A DNA stretch of 64,000 bases from the NCBI RefSeq assembly GCF_900107775.1, contig NZ_FNRF01000003.1, forward strand, positions 620,001 to 684,000. The letters run 5' to 3'. The position numbers and the translations under genes are program-made. This document shows, one piece after another, positions 16,298-24,925 of the stretch. A model generated the notes under the pieces. It made no database searches. It was not told the origin of the DNA and was given only the letters and a program-made list of their open reading frames with translations. Position 1 is the stretch's first letter. Each line of letters begins with the position of its first letter. The DNA is from Xylanibacter ruminicola (GTDB lineage Bacteria; Bacteroidota; Bacteroidia; Bacteroidales; Bacteroidaceae).

Positions 16298-17499
16298 AAA
16301 TTCCCGTATTCACCAGCCATAGCCTTATTCTTCAGATAGGTCTCAACGTCCTTATCGCCGCGACCGCTTACCGTCAACACTACTACATCGTCCTTCTTGA
16401 ACGTGAGTTTCGAGAGTGCTGCAATGGCATGTGCACTTTCGATGGCGGGGATGATACCCTCCATACGTGTCAGTTCGTAACCGCCACGGATAGCCTCATC
16501 GTCGTTGATGCTCAGTACCTTACTGCGACCTTTCTTGGCCATGTTACAGTGCATAGGTCCTACGCCTGGGTAATCCAGGCCTGCCGAGATGGTGAATGCC
16601 TCCTGTATCTGTCCGTTCTCATCCTGCATCACCAGCATTTTTGAGCCATGCAGAATACCGGTAGTTCCCTTATGGATGGTGGCTGCAGTATGATCGGTCT
16701 GCCAACCGTGTCCGCCAGCCTCAGCCAGTACTATCTTGGTACGCTCCTCGTTTACGTAGTGGTAGATGGTGCCGGCTGCGTTGCTACCGCCACCGATACA
16801 GGCGATGAGATAGTCGGGATAGTCGCGACCAATCTGGGCCTCTAGCTGCCATTTGATTTCTTCGCTGATCACAGCCTGCATCTTGGCTACCAGGTCGGGG
16901 TAGGGGTGTGGGCCCATGGTGCTACCAACCAGATAGTAGGTGTCGCGTGGGTGACAGCACCAGTCGCGGATAGCAGCGCTGCAGGCATCGCTCAGGGTCA
17001 TGTTACCTGTACGTACAGGATTTACAGTGGCTCCCAACATCTTCATACGTTCTACGTTGGTGTGCTGGCGCTCCACATCTGTTGCACCCATAAACACCTC
17101 GCACTTCATATTCATTAGTGCACATACCGTAGCGGTGGCCACACCGTGCTGTCCGGCACCTGTCTCGCAGGTAATACGGGTTTTACCCATCTTCTTGGCC
17201 AGCAGAATCTGTCCGATGGTGTTGTTAATCTTGTGGGCACCAGTATGGTTCAGGTCCTCGCGCTTCAGGTACAGCTGGCAGCCATACTTCTCGCTCATAC
17301 GCTTAGCGTAATACAGTGGACTGGGGCGACCAACGTAGTCTTTCAGCAGGGCATGGTATTCTGCCTTAAACTCTTCACTCTCAATGATGGGCAGGTAAGC
17401 CTCCTGCAGGTCGTGTACACACTTGTAGAGTATCTCGGGCACATAGGCACCACCGAACTCTCCGTAAAAACCTTTCTCGTCAGCAAAATAATTTTCCAT
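16294..17499 (-). CDS. trpB: Tryptophan synthase beta subunit
   Basis: PLP enzyme that condenses indole with serine to tryptophan. The family start YFADEKGFYGEFGGAYVPE and the PLP-lysine motif HTGAHKINN are present, as are ETGAGQHG, the CIGGGSNA phosphate cup and LSGRGDKD-like VSGRGDKDV near the C-terminus. An ATG at 17517 is in frame but adds only six residues encoded by the spacer repeat, so ATG 17499 (401 residues) is preferred. It is the first structural gene of the operon, which is the usual Bacteroidota order. Directly upstream lie the repeat (17502-17530), terminator (17535-17568), leader peptide and promoter that make a candidate attenuator. Confidence 0.97.
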   Translation of the reverse strand: MENYFADEKGFYGEFGGAYVPEILYKCVHDLQEAYLPIIESEEFKAEYHALLKDYVGRPSPLYYAKRMSEKYGCQLYLKREDLNHTGAHKINNTIGQILLAKKMGKTRITCETGAGQHGVATATVCALMNMKCEVFMGATDVERQHTNVERMKMLGATVNPVRTGNMTLSDACSAAIRDWCCHPRDTYYLVGSTMGPHPYPDLVAKMQAVISEEIKWQLEAQIGRDYPDYLIACIGGGSNAAGTIYHYVNEERTKIVLAEAGGHGWQTDHTAATIHKGTTGILHGSKMLVMQDENGQIQEAFTISAGLDYPGVGPMHCNMAKKGRSKVLSINDDEAIRGGYELTRMEGIIPAIESAHAIAALSKLTFKKDDVVVLTVSGRGDKDVETYLKNKAMAGEYGNF

Positions 17500-17501
17500 A
17501 T

Positions 17502-17530
17502 AATGTTCAATTTTCAATGTTCAATGTTTA
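17502..17530. repeat. TTCAATG repeat between the trp attenuator and trpB
   Basis: Plus strand AATGTTCAATTTTCAATG then TTCAATGTTTA. It lies between the terminator hairpin and the trpB ATG and includes an alternative in-frame ATG (17517). Confidence 0.75.
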
Positions 17531-17534
17531 ATTA

Positions 17535-17568
17535 AAAAAGGCCCGTCGCTGTCGCGACGAGCCTTTTT
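17535..17568 (-). terminator. trp operon attenuator terminator
   Basis: AAAAAGGC (17535-17542) pairs with GCCTTTTT (17561-17568), and CGTCGC (17544-17549) pairs with GCGACG (17554-17559). There is one C/A mismatch and a 4-nt loop. In minus-strand direction the stem is followed by a run of six T. It sits ~36 bp upstream of the trpB ATG and downstream of the trp promoter and leader peptide, so it must be read through or melted for trp expression. Its 5' arm and loop (17551-17557) can pair with 17601-17607. Confidence 0.9.
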
Positions 17569-17593
17569 ATACTATATTTATAGGTATACGGCA

Positions 17594-17659
17594 TTAAACC
17601 TCGCGACTATTTAATCTCGAGCTCTGCCACCACCAATAGTTGTTCTGAATTCTGTTCAT
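17594..17659 (-). CDS. trpL: trp leader peptide with three consecutive Trp codons
   Basis: A 21-codon reading frame in the trp leader, beginning MNRIQNNY, then WWW at codons 9-11 (TGG TGG TGG, 17635-17627), and ending SREV. The ATG is about 25 nt after the predicted transcription start. Codons 18-20 contain GTCGCGA (17607-17601), which can base-pair over 7 nt with UCGCGAC (17557-17551) in the 5' arm and loop of the terminator. A ribosome stalled on the Trp codons would leave this segment free to form the antiterminator. A ribosome reaching the stop codon (17596-17594) would cover it and let the terminator form. The sequence elements are seen directly; the mechanism is inferred from the classic enteric trp attenuator. 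No other gene overlaps the peptide. Confidence 0.85.
   Translation of the reverse strand: MNRIQNNYWWWQSSRLNSREV
17601..17607 (-). promoter_or_regulatory. Antiterminator element of the trp leader
   Basis: GTCGCGA on the minus strand, complementary over 7 nt to 17557-17551. It lies inside the last codons of the leader peptide, 20 nt downstream of the third Trp codon. Confidence 0.65.
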
Positions 17660-17690
17660 ATTCTATGTTGTCTTTATAACATTTCGGCTG

Positions 17691-17722
17691 CAAAAGTATA
17701 TATTTAATTTCAAACCGCCAAA
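17691..17722 (-). promoter_or_regulatory. trp operon promoter
   Basis: Minus-strand -33 TTTG (17722-17719), 20 bp, -7 TACTTTTG (17698-17691). Predicted start is near 17685, giving a ~185-nt leader before trpB. It lies just after the uvrA terminator hairpin (17749-17774). Confidence 0.8.
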
Positions 17723-17748
17723 CATTTTGCCAAATTTTTAATAAAAAA

Positions 17749-17774
17749 GTAAGCAAAAGTTGCTATTTGCTTAC
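17749..17774 (-). terminator. Intrinsic terminator after uvrA
   Basis: GTAAGCAAA (17749-17757) and TTTGCTTAC (17766-17774) form a perfect 9-bp stem. It is followed in the minus-strand direction by six T. Confidence 0.85.
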
Positions 17775-17779
17775 AAATT

Positions 17780-17836
17780 TACCCTAATACTAACCATGCT
17801 TTACCCTGATAGTAGAACAAGGTTAGTGTTAGGGTA
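17780..17836. repeat. 16-bp inverted repeat downstream of uvrA
   Basis: TACCCTAATACTAACC (17780-17795) faces GGTTAGTGTTAGGGTA (17821-17836). The arms match except for one G-T type pair, with a 25-nt loop. A smaller GTGGA/TCCAC hairpin lies next to it at 17840-17856. It may assist uvrA termination or protect the 3' end; no long T run follows. Confidence 0.6.
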
Positions 17837-17866
17837 GAGGTGGAGTTGCCTTCCACTTTACAATTC

Positions 17867-20707
17867 TTATTTGCCTAATATCTCCTTGATAAAGCGGGGG
17901 GTGTAGCCTCGCTTACTTTTTGCTACTTGCTGAGGTGTGCCGGCGCAGAGGATCTCGCCACCGCCGCGACCGCCTTCGGGCCCAATATCGATAATCCAGT
18001 CGGCCTGACGGATCACATCGAGATTGTGCTCGATGATAATCACTGTGTTACCACGATCAACCAACTGCTGCAACACCTGCATTAGAATGCGGATATCCTC
18101 GAAGTGCAGACCGGTTGTAGGTTCGTCGAGAATATACATGGTTTTACCTGTATCGCGCTTTGAGAGTTCGGTAGCGAGTTTGATGCGCTGACTCTCACCA
18201 CCAGAAAGGGTGGTAGATGGCTGACCTAACTTGATGTAGCCTAAACCTACATCCTGAATACTCTTGATTTTACGTAGGATGTCGGGCACGTTCTCAAAGA
18301 ACTCTACGGCCTGATTGATAGTCATATCGAGTACATCAGCAATCGATTTACCTTTGTAACGCACCTCGAGGGTTTCGCGGTTATAACGTTTGCCATGACA
18401 ATCCTCGCAAGGCACCTGGATATCGGGCAGGAAATTCATCTCGATGGTCTTATAGCCATTACCGCCGCAAGTTTCGCAACGACCACCCTTGACGTTGAAT
18501 GAGAAACGGCCAGGTTTGTAACCACGAATCTTAGCCTCGGGCAGGTTCACAAACAGTGAGCGGATATCGGAGAAGACACCTGTATATGTAGCTGGGTTAG
18601 AGCGTGGTGTGCGACCGATAGGACTCTGATCCACACTCACCACTTTGTCTATCAGGTCGAGGCCCTCGATGCTCTCGTAGGGCATAGGGCGTTTGAGCGA
18701 GCGATAGAAATGGTGTGACAGGATAGGCTGCAACGTCTCGTTGATGAGGGTACTCTTACCTGATCCGCTCACACCGGTTACCACGATGAGCTTACCCAAT
18801 GGGAATTCGGCATTGATATGCTTGAGGTTGTTACCTGTACAACCACGCAGTACCAGACTCTGACCAGAACCCTTTCTCGGGGTGAGAGGTGCAACGTGAG
18901 TGGTGAGCGATTTGTTGAGGTATTGCGCTGTAAGGGTATTGGTCTTTAACAGCTCAGCAGGAGTCCCTTGGAACACTACCTCGCCACCTTTACGACCGGC
19001 ACGGGGACCGATATCCACGATGTAATCGGCACTGCGCATCATATCCTCGTCGTGTTCTACTACAATCACAGTATTACCGATATCGCGTAGTTCCTTGAGC
19101 GAGTTGATGAGTCGCTCGTTGTCGCGCTGGTGCAATCCGATAGATGGCTCGTCGAGAATATAAAGCACATTAACGAGTTGCGAACCAATCTGTGTGGCCA
19201 GTCGGATGCGCTGACTCTCACCACCCGACAGGGTTGCCGACTGGCGGTTGAGCGACAGATAGTCGAGACCTACATCGAGCAGGAAATCCAAACGGGTTTT
19301 AATCTCCTTCAGAATCTCCTTGGCGATGGTATATTCTTGTTTTGATAAATTATTTCCGATTTCCAGCTCGTCGATCCACTTACGCAAATCAATCAGGTCC
19401 ATATTGGCCAGTTCGGCGATATTGCGACCACCGAACGTGTAGGAGAGGGCCTCGCGATTGAGTCGCTGACCGTGACATTCAGGACAGGTGATTTCGGCCA
19501 GGAACTGGTCGGCCCATTTCTGTCCGGCTGATGAATCGTCGTTCTCCATCACGCCACGCAGGTATTTGATGATGCCATCGAACGACACAAAGTAATCGCT
19601 CGATGTGCGTACCAGGTCCTTATCGATACGTACATCCTCGAGCGAACCATAGAGTAGTTCGGTCATCGCATCGTCGGGGATGTCGGCGATAGGGGTATTT
19701 AAATCACACTCGAACTTCTTCAGAATAGCCTCTACCTGCCAGAATATCATCTGGTTCTTGTATTTGCCAAGAGGTACGATACCGCCCTCGCGGATGGTGG
19801 CCTGCTTGTTAGGAATCACCTTGTCGAGGTCGATCTCGTTGATAACGCCCAAACCCTTACAATGCGGACAGGCGCCTTGGGGCGAGTTGAACGAGAAGTT
19901 GTTTGGAGCAGGATCGCTATAGCTGATGCCCGTGGTGGGACACATCAAACGTTTTGAGAAATGCTTCACGGAGTCCGTGTCCTGATCAAGAATCATAATC
20001 AGTCCATCGCCCTGTTTCATAGCCAGGGAAATTGACTTCTGCAGGCGCTCCACATCTGGTGTGTCGGGCACTTTAAGTTTATCAACCACTACCTCGATAT
20101 CGTGATTCTTGTAGCGATCTACCTTCATGCCCTGTACGATGTCGAGCATCTGACCATCCACACGGATATGCAGATAGCCTTTGCGGCGCATACTCTCAAA
20201 CAGTTCGCGATAATGACCTTTACGACTACGAACGAGTGGTGCCAGGATGTAGATTTTATGACCGGCATAGTCGTGCGTAATCATATCCAGCACACGCTCT
20301 TCGGTGTAGCGTACCATCTCCTCGCCTGTAGCAAAGCTGTAAGCACGACCGGCTCGGGCAAAGAGCAGACGCAGATAGTCGTAAATTTCGGTGGTAGTAC
20401 CAACAGTTGAACGTGGGTTTTTGTTGGTGGTTTTCTGCTCGATGCTGATAACTGGCGACAAACCTGTAATCTTATCCACATCGGGGCGCTCCATACCACC
20501 CAGGAAGTTGCGGGCGTAGGCCGAGAATGTTTCGATATAGCGGCGCTGGCCTTCAGCAAAAATGGTGTCGAAGGCTAACGACGATTTGCCGCTGCCACTC
20601 AATCCCGTAATCACCGTGAGCGAGTTACGGGGAATCTCTACATCAATATTCTTTAAGTTGTGTACGCGAGCACCGTACACATTTATCTTTTCATCTTCTC
20701 TGTTCAT
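17867..20707 (-). CDS. uvrA: Excinuclease ABC subunit A
   Basis: DNA damage-recognition ATPase of nucleotide excision repair, acting with UvrB and UvrC in the cytoplasm. It has two ABC modules. The first has Walker [10 protein letters not shown] at residues 35-43 and signature [17 protein letters not shown]. The second has [11 protein letters not shown] and [17 protein letters not shown]. Zinc-binding Cys pairs are visible in CPHCKGLG and in CETCGGNG...CEDCHGKRY. The 946 residues are full length. Its ATG overlaps the end of the upstream 134-residue CTD protein by 17 bp, so the two are probably co-transcribed. A classic terminator follows at 17749-17774. Confidence 0.98.
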   Translation of the reverse strand: MNREDEKINVYGARVHNLKNIDVEIPRNSLTVITGLSGSGKSSLAFDTIFAEGQRRYIETFSAYARNFLGGMERPDVDKITGLSPVISIEQKTTNKNPRSTVGTTTEIYDYLRLLFARAGRAYSFATGEEMVRYTEERVLDMITHDYAGHKIYILAPLVRSRKGHYRELFESMRRKGYLHIRVDGQMLDIVQGMKVDRYKNHDIEVVVDKLKVPDTPDVERLQKSISLAMKQGDGLIMILDQDTDSVKHFSKRLMCPTTGISYSDPAPNNFSFNSPQGACPHCKGLGVINEIDLDKVIPNKQATIREGGIVPLGKYKNQMIFWQVEAILKKFECDLNTPIADIPDDAMTELLYGSLEDVRIDKDLVRTSSDYFVSFDGIIKYLRGVMENDDSSAGQKWADQFLAEITCPECHGQRLNREALSYTFGGRNIAELANMDLIDLRKWIDELEIGNNLSKQEYTIAKEILKEIKTRLDFLLDVGLDYLSLNRQSATLSGGESQRIRLATQIGSQLVNVLYILDEPSIGLHQRDNERLINSLKELRDIGNTVIVVEHDEDMMRSADYIVDIGPRAGRKGGEVVFQGTPAELLKTNTLTAQYLNKSLTTHVAPLTPRKGSGQSLVLRGCTGNNLKHINAEFPLGKLIVVTGVSGSGKSTLINETLQPILSHHFYRSLKRPMPYESIEGLDLIDKVVSVDQSPIGRTPRSNPATYTGVFSDIRSLFVNLPEAKIRGYKPGRFSFNVKGGRCETCGGNGYKTIEMNFLPDIQVPCEDCHGKRYNRETLEVRYKGKSIADVLDMTINQAVEFFENVPDILRKIKSIQDVGLGYIKLGQPSTTLSGGESQRIKLATELSKRDTGKTMYILDEPTTGLHFEDIRILMQVLQQLVDRGNTVIIIEHNLDVIRQADWIIDIGPEGGRGGGEILCAGTPQQVAKSKRGYTPRFIKEILGK

Positions 20708-21095
20708 CTCCTCTTAGTAAGTTTACGTCTTTGCGTATGTTGTATATCACATCATCGGTGCCACGGGCTTTTACCAGCACAAAGTAAACACCGGGTTTCA
20801 CATCGTTTCCATGATATTTGCCATCCCATCCCTCGGCAGGATCGGTCCACTCGTAGAGTTTCTGTCCCCACCTATTAAATATGTACGCGCGAAACTCGGA
20901 CAAGTTCCGGTACTCCTTGGGCTTGTAAATATCGTTATGCCCATCGCCGTTGGGGGTAAAGGTATTGGGCATAATGAGCTTGCTTTCGACGCCTGTATTG
21001 GTAGTCGAGTCGATGGCAGCCGAATCGGTCTGTGCGCTGACCGAAAGCGATGCAAACAAGGCTAAAACGGTAGGAATTATCTGTCGAAATATCAT
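20691..21095 (-). CDS. Minimal protein of signal peptide plus type-B (CHU_C/gliding-motility) C-terminal domain
   Basis: A 134-residue protein. Residues 1-21 are a signal peptide ending SVSA-Q, followed by a ~20-residue Ser/Thr-rich linker. The rest is the gliding-motility-associated C-terminal domain: [57 protein letters not shown]. In larger proteins this domain directs secretion through the type IX system (type B signal). Here it has no cargo domain. It overlaps uvrA by 17 bp and has a promoter shared divergently with the LysM gene. Function is unknown; it may be a small secreted or surface protein in its own right. Confidence 0.85.
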   Translation of the reverse strand: MIFRQIIPTVLALFASLSVSAQTDSAAIDSTTNTGVESKLIMPNTFTPNGDGHNDIYKPKEYRNLSEFRAYIFNRWGQKLYEWTDPAEGWDGKYHGNDVKPGVYFVLVKARGTDDVIYNIRKDVNLLRGDEQRR

Positions 21096-21114
21096 TTTTT
21101 ACTCATTTAAAGTG

Positions 21115-21174
21115 CAAAGATACTAAAAAATTGATAATTGGCAATTGATATTTGATAATTATTTAGTACTTTTG
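21115..21174. promoter_or_regulatory. Back-to-back divergent promoters sharing a CAATTG core
   Basis: Minus strand: -7 TATCTTTG (21122-21115), 19 bp, -33 ATTG (21145-21142). Plus strand: -33 ATTG (21144-21147), 19 bp, -7 TACTTTTG (21167-21174). The two -33 elements overlap in the palindrome CAATTG (21142-21147), so only one polymerase could bind at a time. Confidence 0.6.
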
Positions 21175-21201
21175 TACGCGAAATGACTAAATTTTGAAAA
21201 T

Positions 21202-22554
21202 ATGACGCGAGTTTTAAGATATTTTTTGTTCTTAGCTGCCCTCTGTTTGACAGTTGGTGTGGCCTCGGCTCAAGAGGGTGAACAGATACGCGGATTGCAT
21301 AAGGTGAAGAAGAAGGAAACCATCTTCGGCATATCGCGTATGTATGATCTCACCATCGAACAGCTGATGAAGGCTAATCCTGAGATGAGCGAGCCTGGCT
21401 ACGAACTGAAGAAAGGCGACGTGCTGAAGATTCCGTTTGCTACCCTGCAGGTAGCTGACCCCGTGGCCAAAGAACCCGATATGGATGCTACCGATGATGT
21501 TCGTAAGCGTGCCATCCGACTGGGTGTGATGCTGCCACTGCACAATGTGAATGGCGATGGCAAGCGCATGCTAGAGTACTACCGTGGTGTGCTGATGGCT
21601 TGCGACAGCTTGAAGCAGCGTGGCGTTTCGGTTGATATCCATGCCTGGAATGCAGCTGAGGACGGCAATATCAACGAGATTCTGAACGATGAGGCTGCTG
21701 CCAAGTGCGACCTGATTATCGGTCCGCTCTACTCTAAGCAGATGGCTGCCCTGTCGGCTTTCGTCGAGAAACATAAGATTAAACTGCTGATTCCATTCTC
21801 TATCAATGCGCCCCAGTTGGCCGATAATAAGTACATCTATCAGGTGTACCAGAGTCATATTACCCAGAACTCGGCCACTATCGAGCATTTTGTGAAGGGA
21901 TTCAAGAACTACCATACGGTGATTATCGACTGTAACGACTCTACCAGTAATAAGGGTGAGTTTACCACAGCCCTGCGCCGCCAGTTGGAGCAGCAGAAGA
22001 TGACATGTAACATTACCAACCTGAAATCAGGCGAGAGCGATTTCTCAAAGGCATTCAGTCGTACCAAGCCTAATGTGGTAATACTGAATACCGGTCGTTC
22101 GCCTGAGCTGGGTGTTGCTTTCTCTAAACTGAACGGCTTGAAGGTTACCGATCCTGATCTGGCTATTACGATGTTCGGTTATACCGAGTGGTTGATGTAC
22201 ACCCGTACACATTTGGAGAACTTCTACAAGTTTAATACCTATATTCCGTCGGTGTTCTACTATAATCCGCTGTCGGCATCAACCAAGCGTCTGCAGCAGA
22301 AGTTCCGTTGGAATTTCCATACCGATATGCAGAATAATCTGCCACGTTTTGCACTTACCGGTTTCGACCATGCCTACTTCTTCCTGATGGGCTTGCACCG
22401 CGAGGGACGTAAGTTCTTGGGCGCAGAGAGTAATCCCGACTATGTGCAGACACCGTTGCAGTTTGAGCGTTATGGCAATGGCGGATTGCGTAACCATACA
22501 CAATTGTTTGTTCACTACACCCGCGATAGCCGCGTGGAAACGATTAAGTTCTAA
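21202..22554 (+). CDS. LysM protein with periplasmic-binding-protein-like domain
   Basis: A 450-residue exported protein. It has a signal peptide (residues 1-23, ending ASA-Q). A LysM peptidoglycan-binding module lies at ~30-76 (LHKVKKKETIFGISRMYDLTIEQLMKAN...LKKGDVLKIP). Residues ~95-445 form a domain resembling type I periplasmic binding proteins, as in LppC/amino-acid receptor families (IRLGVMLPLHN, MLEYYRGVLMACDSL, CDLIIGPLYS, IPFSINAPQLADNKYIYQVY). It is probably anchored to peptidoglycan in the periplasm; ligand and role are unknown. The next gene, a PorT-like barrel, starts 3 bp after it, so the two may act together at the envelope. Confidence 0.8.
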   Translation: MTRVLRYFLFLAALCLTVGVASAQEGEQIRGLHKVKKKETIFGISRMYDLTIEQLMKANPEMSEPGYELKKGDVLKIPFATLQVADPVAKEPDMDATDDVRKRAIRLGVMLPLHNVNGDGKRMLEYYRGVLMACDSLKQRGVSVDIHAWNAAEDGNINEILNDEAAAKCDLIIGPLYSKQMAALSAFVEKHKIKLLIPFSINAPQLADNKYIYQVYQSHITQNSATIEHFVKGFKNYHTVIIDCNDSTSNKGEFTTALRRQLEQQKMTCNITNLKSGESDFSKAFSRTKPNVVILNTGRSPELGVAFSKLNGLKVTDPDLAITMFGYTEWLMYTRTHLENFYKFNTYIPSVFYYNPLSASTKRLQQKFRWNFHTDMQNNLPRFALTGFDHAYFFLMGLHREGRKFLGAESNPDYVQTPLQFERYGNGGLRNHTQLFVHYTRDSRVETIKF

Positions 22555-22572
22555 AGAATGAGGGATGTAAGG

Positions 22573-23382
22573 ATGATAAAGCGTATATTTGTAATTTTTT
22601 CATTTTTCCATTTTTTCATTGCAGCGGCTGTTGCTCAGGTAGGCGACTATCGTAACGACTTGGCTGTTGGTGTGAACGGCGGTTATGTGATGAGTAATGT
22701 GTCGTTTGTGTCGAAGGTACCACAGTCGATGTTAGGTGGCATTACCGGTGGTATCACGGCCCGTTACACATGTGAGAAATATTTCAGCAGTATCTGTGCC
22801 GTAACGGCTGAGCTGAACTTTGCGCAGATAGGTTGGCAGGAAAAGATATGGGATATGAACGATCAGCCCGTGCCCCTGCATACCGATCCTACGCAGAATC
22901 TGGAGTATAAACGTAAGATGACTTACGTGCAGATACCACTGCTGGCCCGACTGGGCTGGGGCCGTGAGCGCAATGGTGTGCAGGCCTTTATCCATCTGGG
23001 TCCTCAGATCGGCTTCTATCTGAACGATAAGGTAGAGAGTAATTTTGATGTACGTGATCCTGCCTTTAATCCTGCTATCGAAAATGGTACATTTGGTCCC
23101 GACTACCTGTATGGCGATTTGCGTGCCTCGCATGTGGTGGCACAGGATACCATGGCCGTCGAGAATAAGTTTGATTATGGTATTGCGGTAGGTGCAGGAC
23201 TTGAGTTCAGCAATCGCCACTTTGGTCATTTCATGATAGAAGGCCGCTACTACTACGGATTAGGTAACATATATGGCAACACAAAACGCGACTATTTTTC
23301 GCGATCTAACTTCGGTAACATCGTGATTAAGTGTACTTATCTGTTTGACATCATCAGAACAAAGAATTCTAAAATCAAATAA
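22573..23382 (+). CDS. PorT-like outer-membrane beta-barrel protein
   Basis: About 269 residues with a signal peptide and alternating beta-strand pattern. Typical phrases are YVQIPLLARLGWG, FIHLGPQIGFYLND, FDYGIAVGAGLEFSNRH and FMIEGRYYYGLGNIYGN, as in PorT-family barrels. In Bacteroidota that family includes a type IX secretion/maturation factor, but many paralogues have unknown roles. ATG 22558 is an alternative start; ATG 22573 gives a cleaner signal peptide (MIKRIFVIFSFFHFFIAAAV). The signal peptide is encoded by low-complexity CATTTTTCCATTTTTTCATT, which resembles the spacer repeats elsewhere in the window. It is transcribed with the LysM gene. Confidence 0.75.
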   Translation: MIKRIFVIFSFFHFFIAAAVAQVGDYRNDLAVGVNGGYVMSNVSFVSKVPQSMLGGITGGITARYTCEKYFSSICAVTAELNFAQIGWQEKIWDMNDQPVPLHTDPTQNLEYKRKMTYVQIPLLARLGWGRERNGVQAFIHLGPQIGFYLNDKVESNFDVRDPAFNPAIENGTFGPDYLYGDLRASHVVAQDTMAVENKFDYGIAVGAGLEFSNRHFGHFMIEGRYYYGLGNIYGNTKRDYFSRSNFGNIVIKCTYLFDIIRTKNSKIK

Positions 23383-23392
23383 ATAATTAATT

Positions 23393-24925
23393 ATGTTCGA
23401 AAATCAACCCAAAGGTTTATTTGCGTTGGCCCTGGCCAACACAGGCGAGCGCTTCGGTTATTATACCATGCTTGCCGTGTTTGCTCTTTTCTTGAGAGCT
23501 AATTACGGATTGTCGCCAGCTATGGCAGGTACAATCTACAGTTCGTTCCTTATGCTGGTTTACTTCCTGCCCCTGATTGGTGGTATCCTGGCTGATAAGT
23601 TCGGTTTCGGAAAGATGGTTACCACAGGTATCATCATTATGTTTGCCGGCTATCTGTTGCTGTCGGTGCCCCTTGGTGGCGATACCGTAGCGCTGGTAGT
23701 GATGCTGGCTGCCCTGTTGCTGATTGGTTTTGGTACCGGTTTGTTCAAGGGTAACCTGCAGGTAATGGTGGGTGACTTGTATAACGATCCGCAGTATAAG
23801 GATAAGCGCGATGCCGGTTTCTCTATCTTCTACATGGCTATCAACATCGGTGCCCTGTTTGCACCTACTGCTGCCATCCGTATCAAGGAGTATGCCGAGA
23901 CCGTGCTTGGTTATTCATCTAACGATGCTTACCACTTCTCGTTTGCTGTGGCATGTGCATCGCTGGTACTCTCGATTGCCATCTATTACATGTTCCGTTC
24001 AACCTTCCGTCATACTGAGGGTGGAACTAAGAAGGCTGCTAAGGCTGATGCTGCAAGCACCGAGCCTGAGCTCACCAAGGAGGAAACCAAGCAGCGTATT
24101 GTGGCTCTTTGCCTGGTATTTGCTGTGGTAATCTTCTTCTGGATGGCCTTCCACCAGAACGGTTTGTCGCTCACATACTTTGCCGATGAGTTTACTGCTC
24201 AGAGTGCTCAGGGCCTGCAGGCCATGTGCTTCGACGTATGGAACCTGGTAGCCATCGTATTCATTGTGTATGCTTCGTTCTCACTGTTCCAGTCGAAGAC
24301 TCCAAAAGCAAAGGGTATCTCACTGGGTGTGATTGTGTTGGCACTGGCTTTCCTGTTTATTCAGTATGATGCTGAGGGTACAGTAACAGTTTCGGCTCCT
24401 ATCTTCCAGCAGTTCAACCCCTTCTATGTAGTAGCCCTCACACCAGTTTCGATGGCTATCTTCGGTTCGCTGGCAGCTAAAGGCAAGGAGCCATCTGCTC
24501 CCCGTAAGATTGCCTATGGTATGATTGTGGCTGCTATCGCTTATGCACTGATGGCCTTCTCATCATTTGGCTTGCCAATGCCTCAGACCGAGGTTGGTGC
24601 TGATGGTAACCCTGTTGCTGTTCATGTAGCTGATGTTACACCAAACCTGCTGATTATGGTTTATCTGGTGCTGACATTCGGTGAGCTGCTGCTCAGCCCA
24701 ATGGGTATCTCATTTGTATCAAAGGTTGCACCTCCAAAGTACAAGGGTATGATGATGGGTGGCTGGTTTGTTGCTACTGCCATCGGTAATCAGCTTGTTG
24801 TAGTAGGTGGATTGCTGTGGGGTGCAGTACCCCTCTGGATCTGCTGGAGTGTGTTCCTGGGCGTTTGCTTGGTAGCTGCAGTATTCATGTTCGCTATGAT
24901 GAAGCGTCTCGAAAAAGTTTGCTAA
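23393..24925 (+). CDS. Proton-dependent oligopeptide transporter (POT/PTR2 family)
   Basis: Inner-membrane symporter for di- and tripeptides. It has the POT signature NTGERFGYYTML (ExxERFxYY) near residue 16 and GGILADKFGFGKMVTTG between helices 2 and 3. It has 510 residues with 12 or more hydrophobic segments and a loop of charged residues around position 210-225. The C-terminal half has YLVLTFGELLLSPMGISFVSKVAPPKYKGMMMG, typical of the family. It lies 10 bp after the PorT-like gene and abuts the NhaC gene without a gap. Peptide import suits an amino-acid-fermenting Bacteroidota. Confidence 0.9.
   Translation: MFENQPKGLFALALANTGERFGYYTMLAVFALFLRANYGLSPAMAGTIYSSFLMLVYFLPLIGGILADKFGFGKMVTTGIIIMFAGYLLLSVPLGGDTVALVVMLAALLLIGFGTGLFKGNLQVMVGDLYNDPQYKDKRDAGFSIFYMAINIGALFAPTAAIRIKEYAETVLGYSSNDAYHFSFAVACASLVLSIAIYYMFRSTFRHTEGGTKKAAKADAASTEPELTKEETKQRIVALCLVFAVVIFFWMAFHQNGLSLTYFADEFTAQSAQGLQAMCFDVWNLVAIVFIVYASFSLFQSKTPKAKGISLGVIVLALAFLFIQYDAEGTVTVSAPIFQQFNPFYVVALTPVSMAIFGSLAAKGKEPSAPRKIAYGMIVAAIAYALMAFSSFGLPMPQTEVGADGNPVAVHVADVTPNLLIMVYLVLTFGELLLSPMGISFVSKVAPPKYKGMMMGGWFVATAIGNQLVVVGGLLWGAVPLWICWSVFLGVCLVAAVFMFAMMKRLEKVC

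Noticed and set aside
17500..17517. Six extra residues at the TrpB N-terminus
   Set aside because: Encoded entirely by the TTCAATG repeat; the conserved protein starts at ATG 17499.
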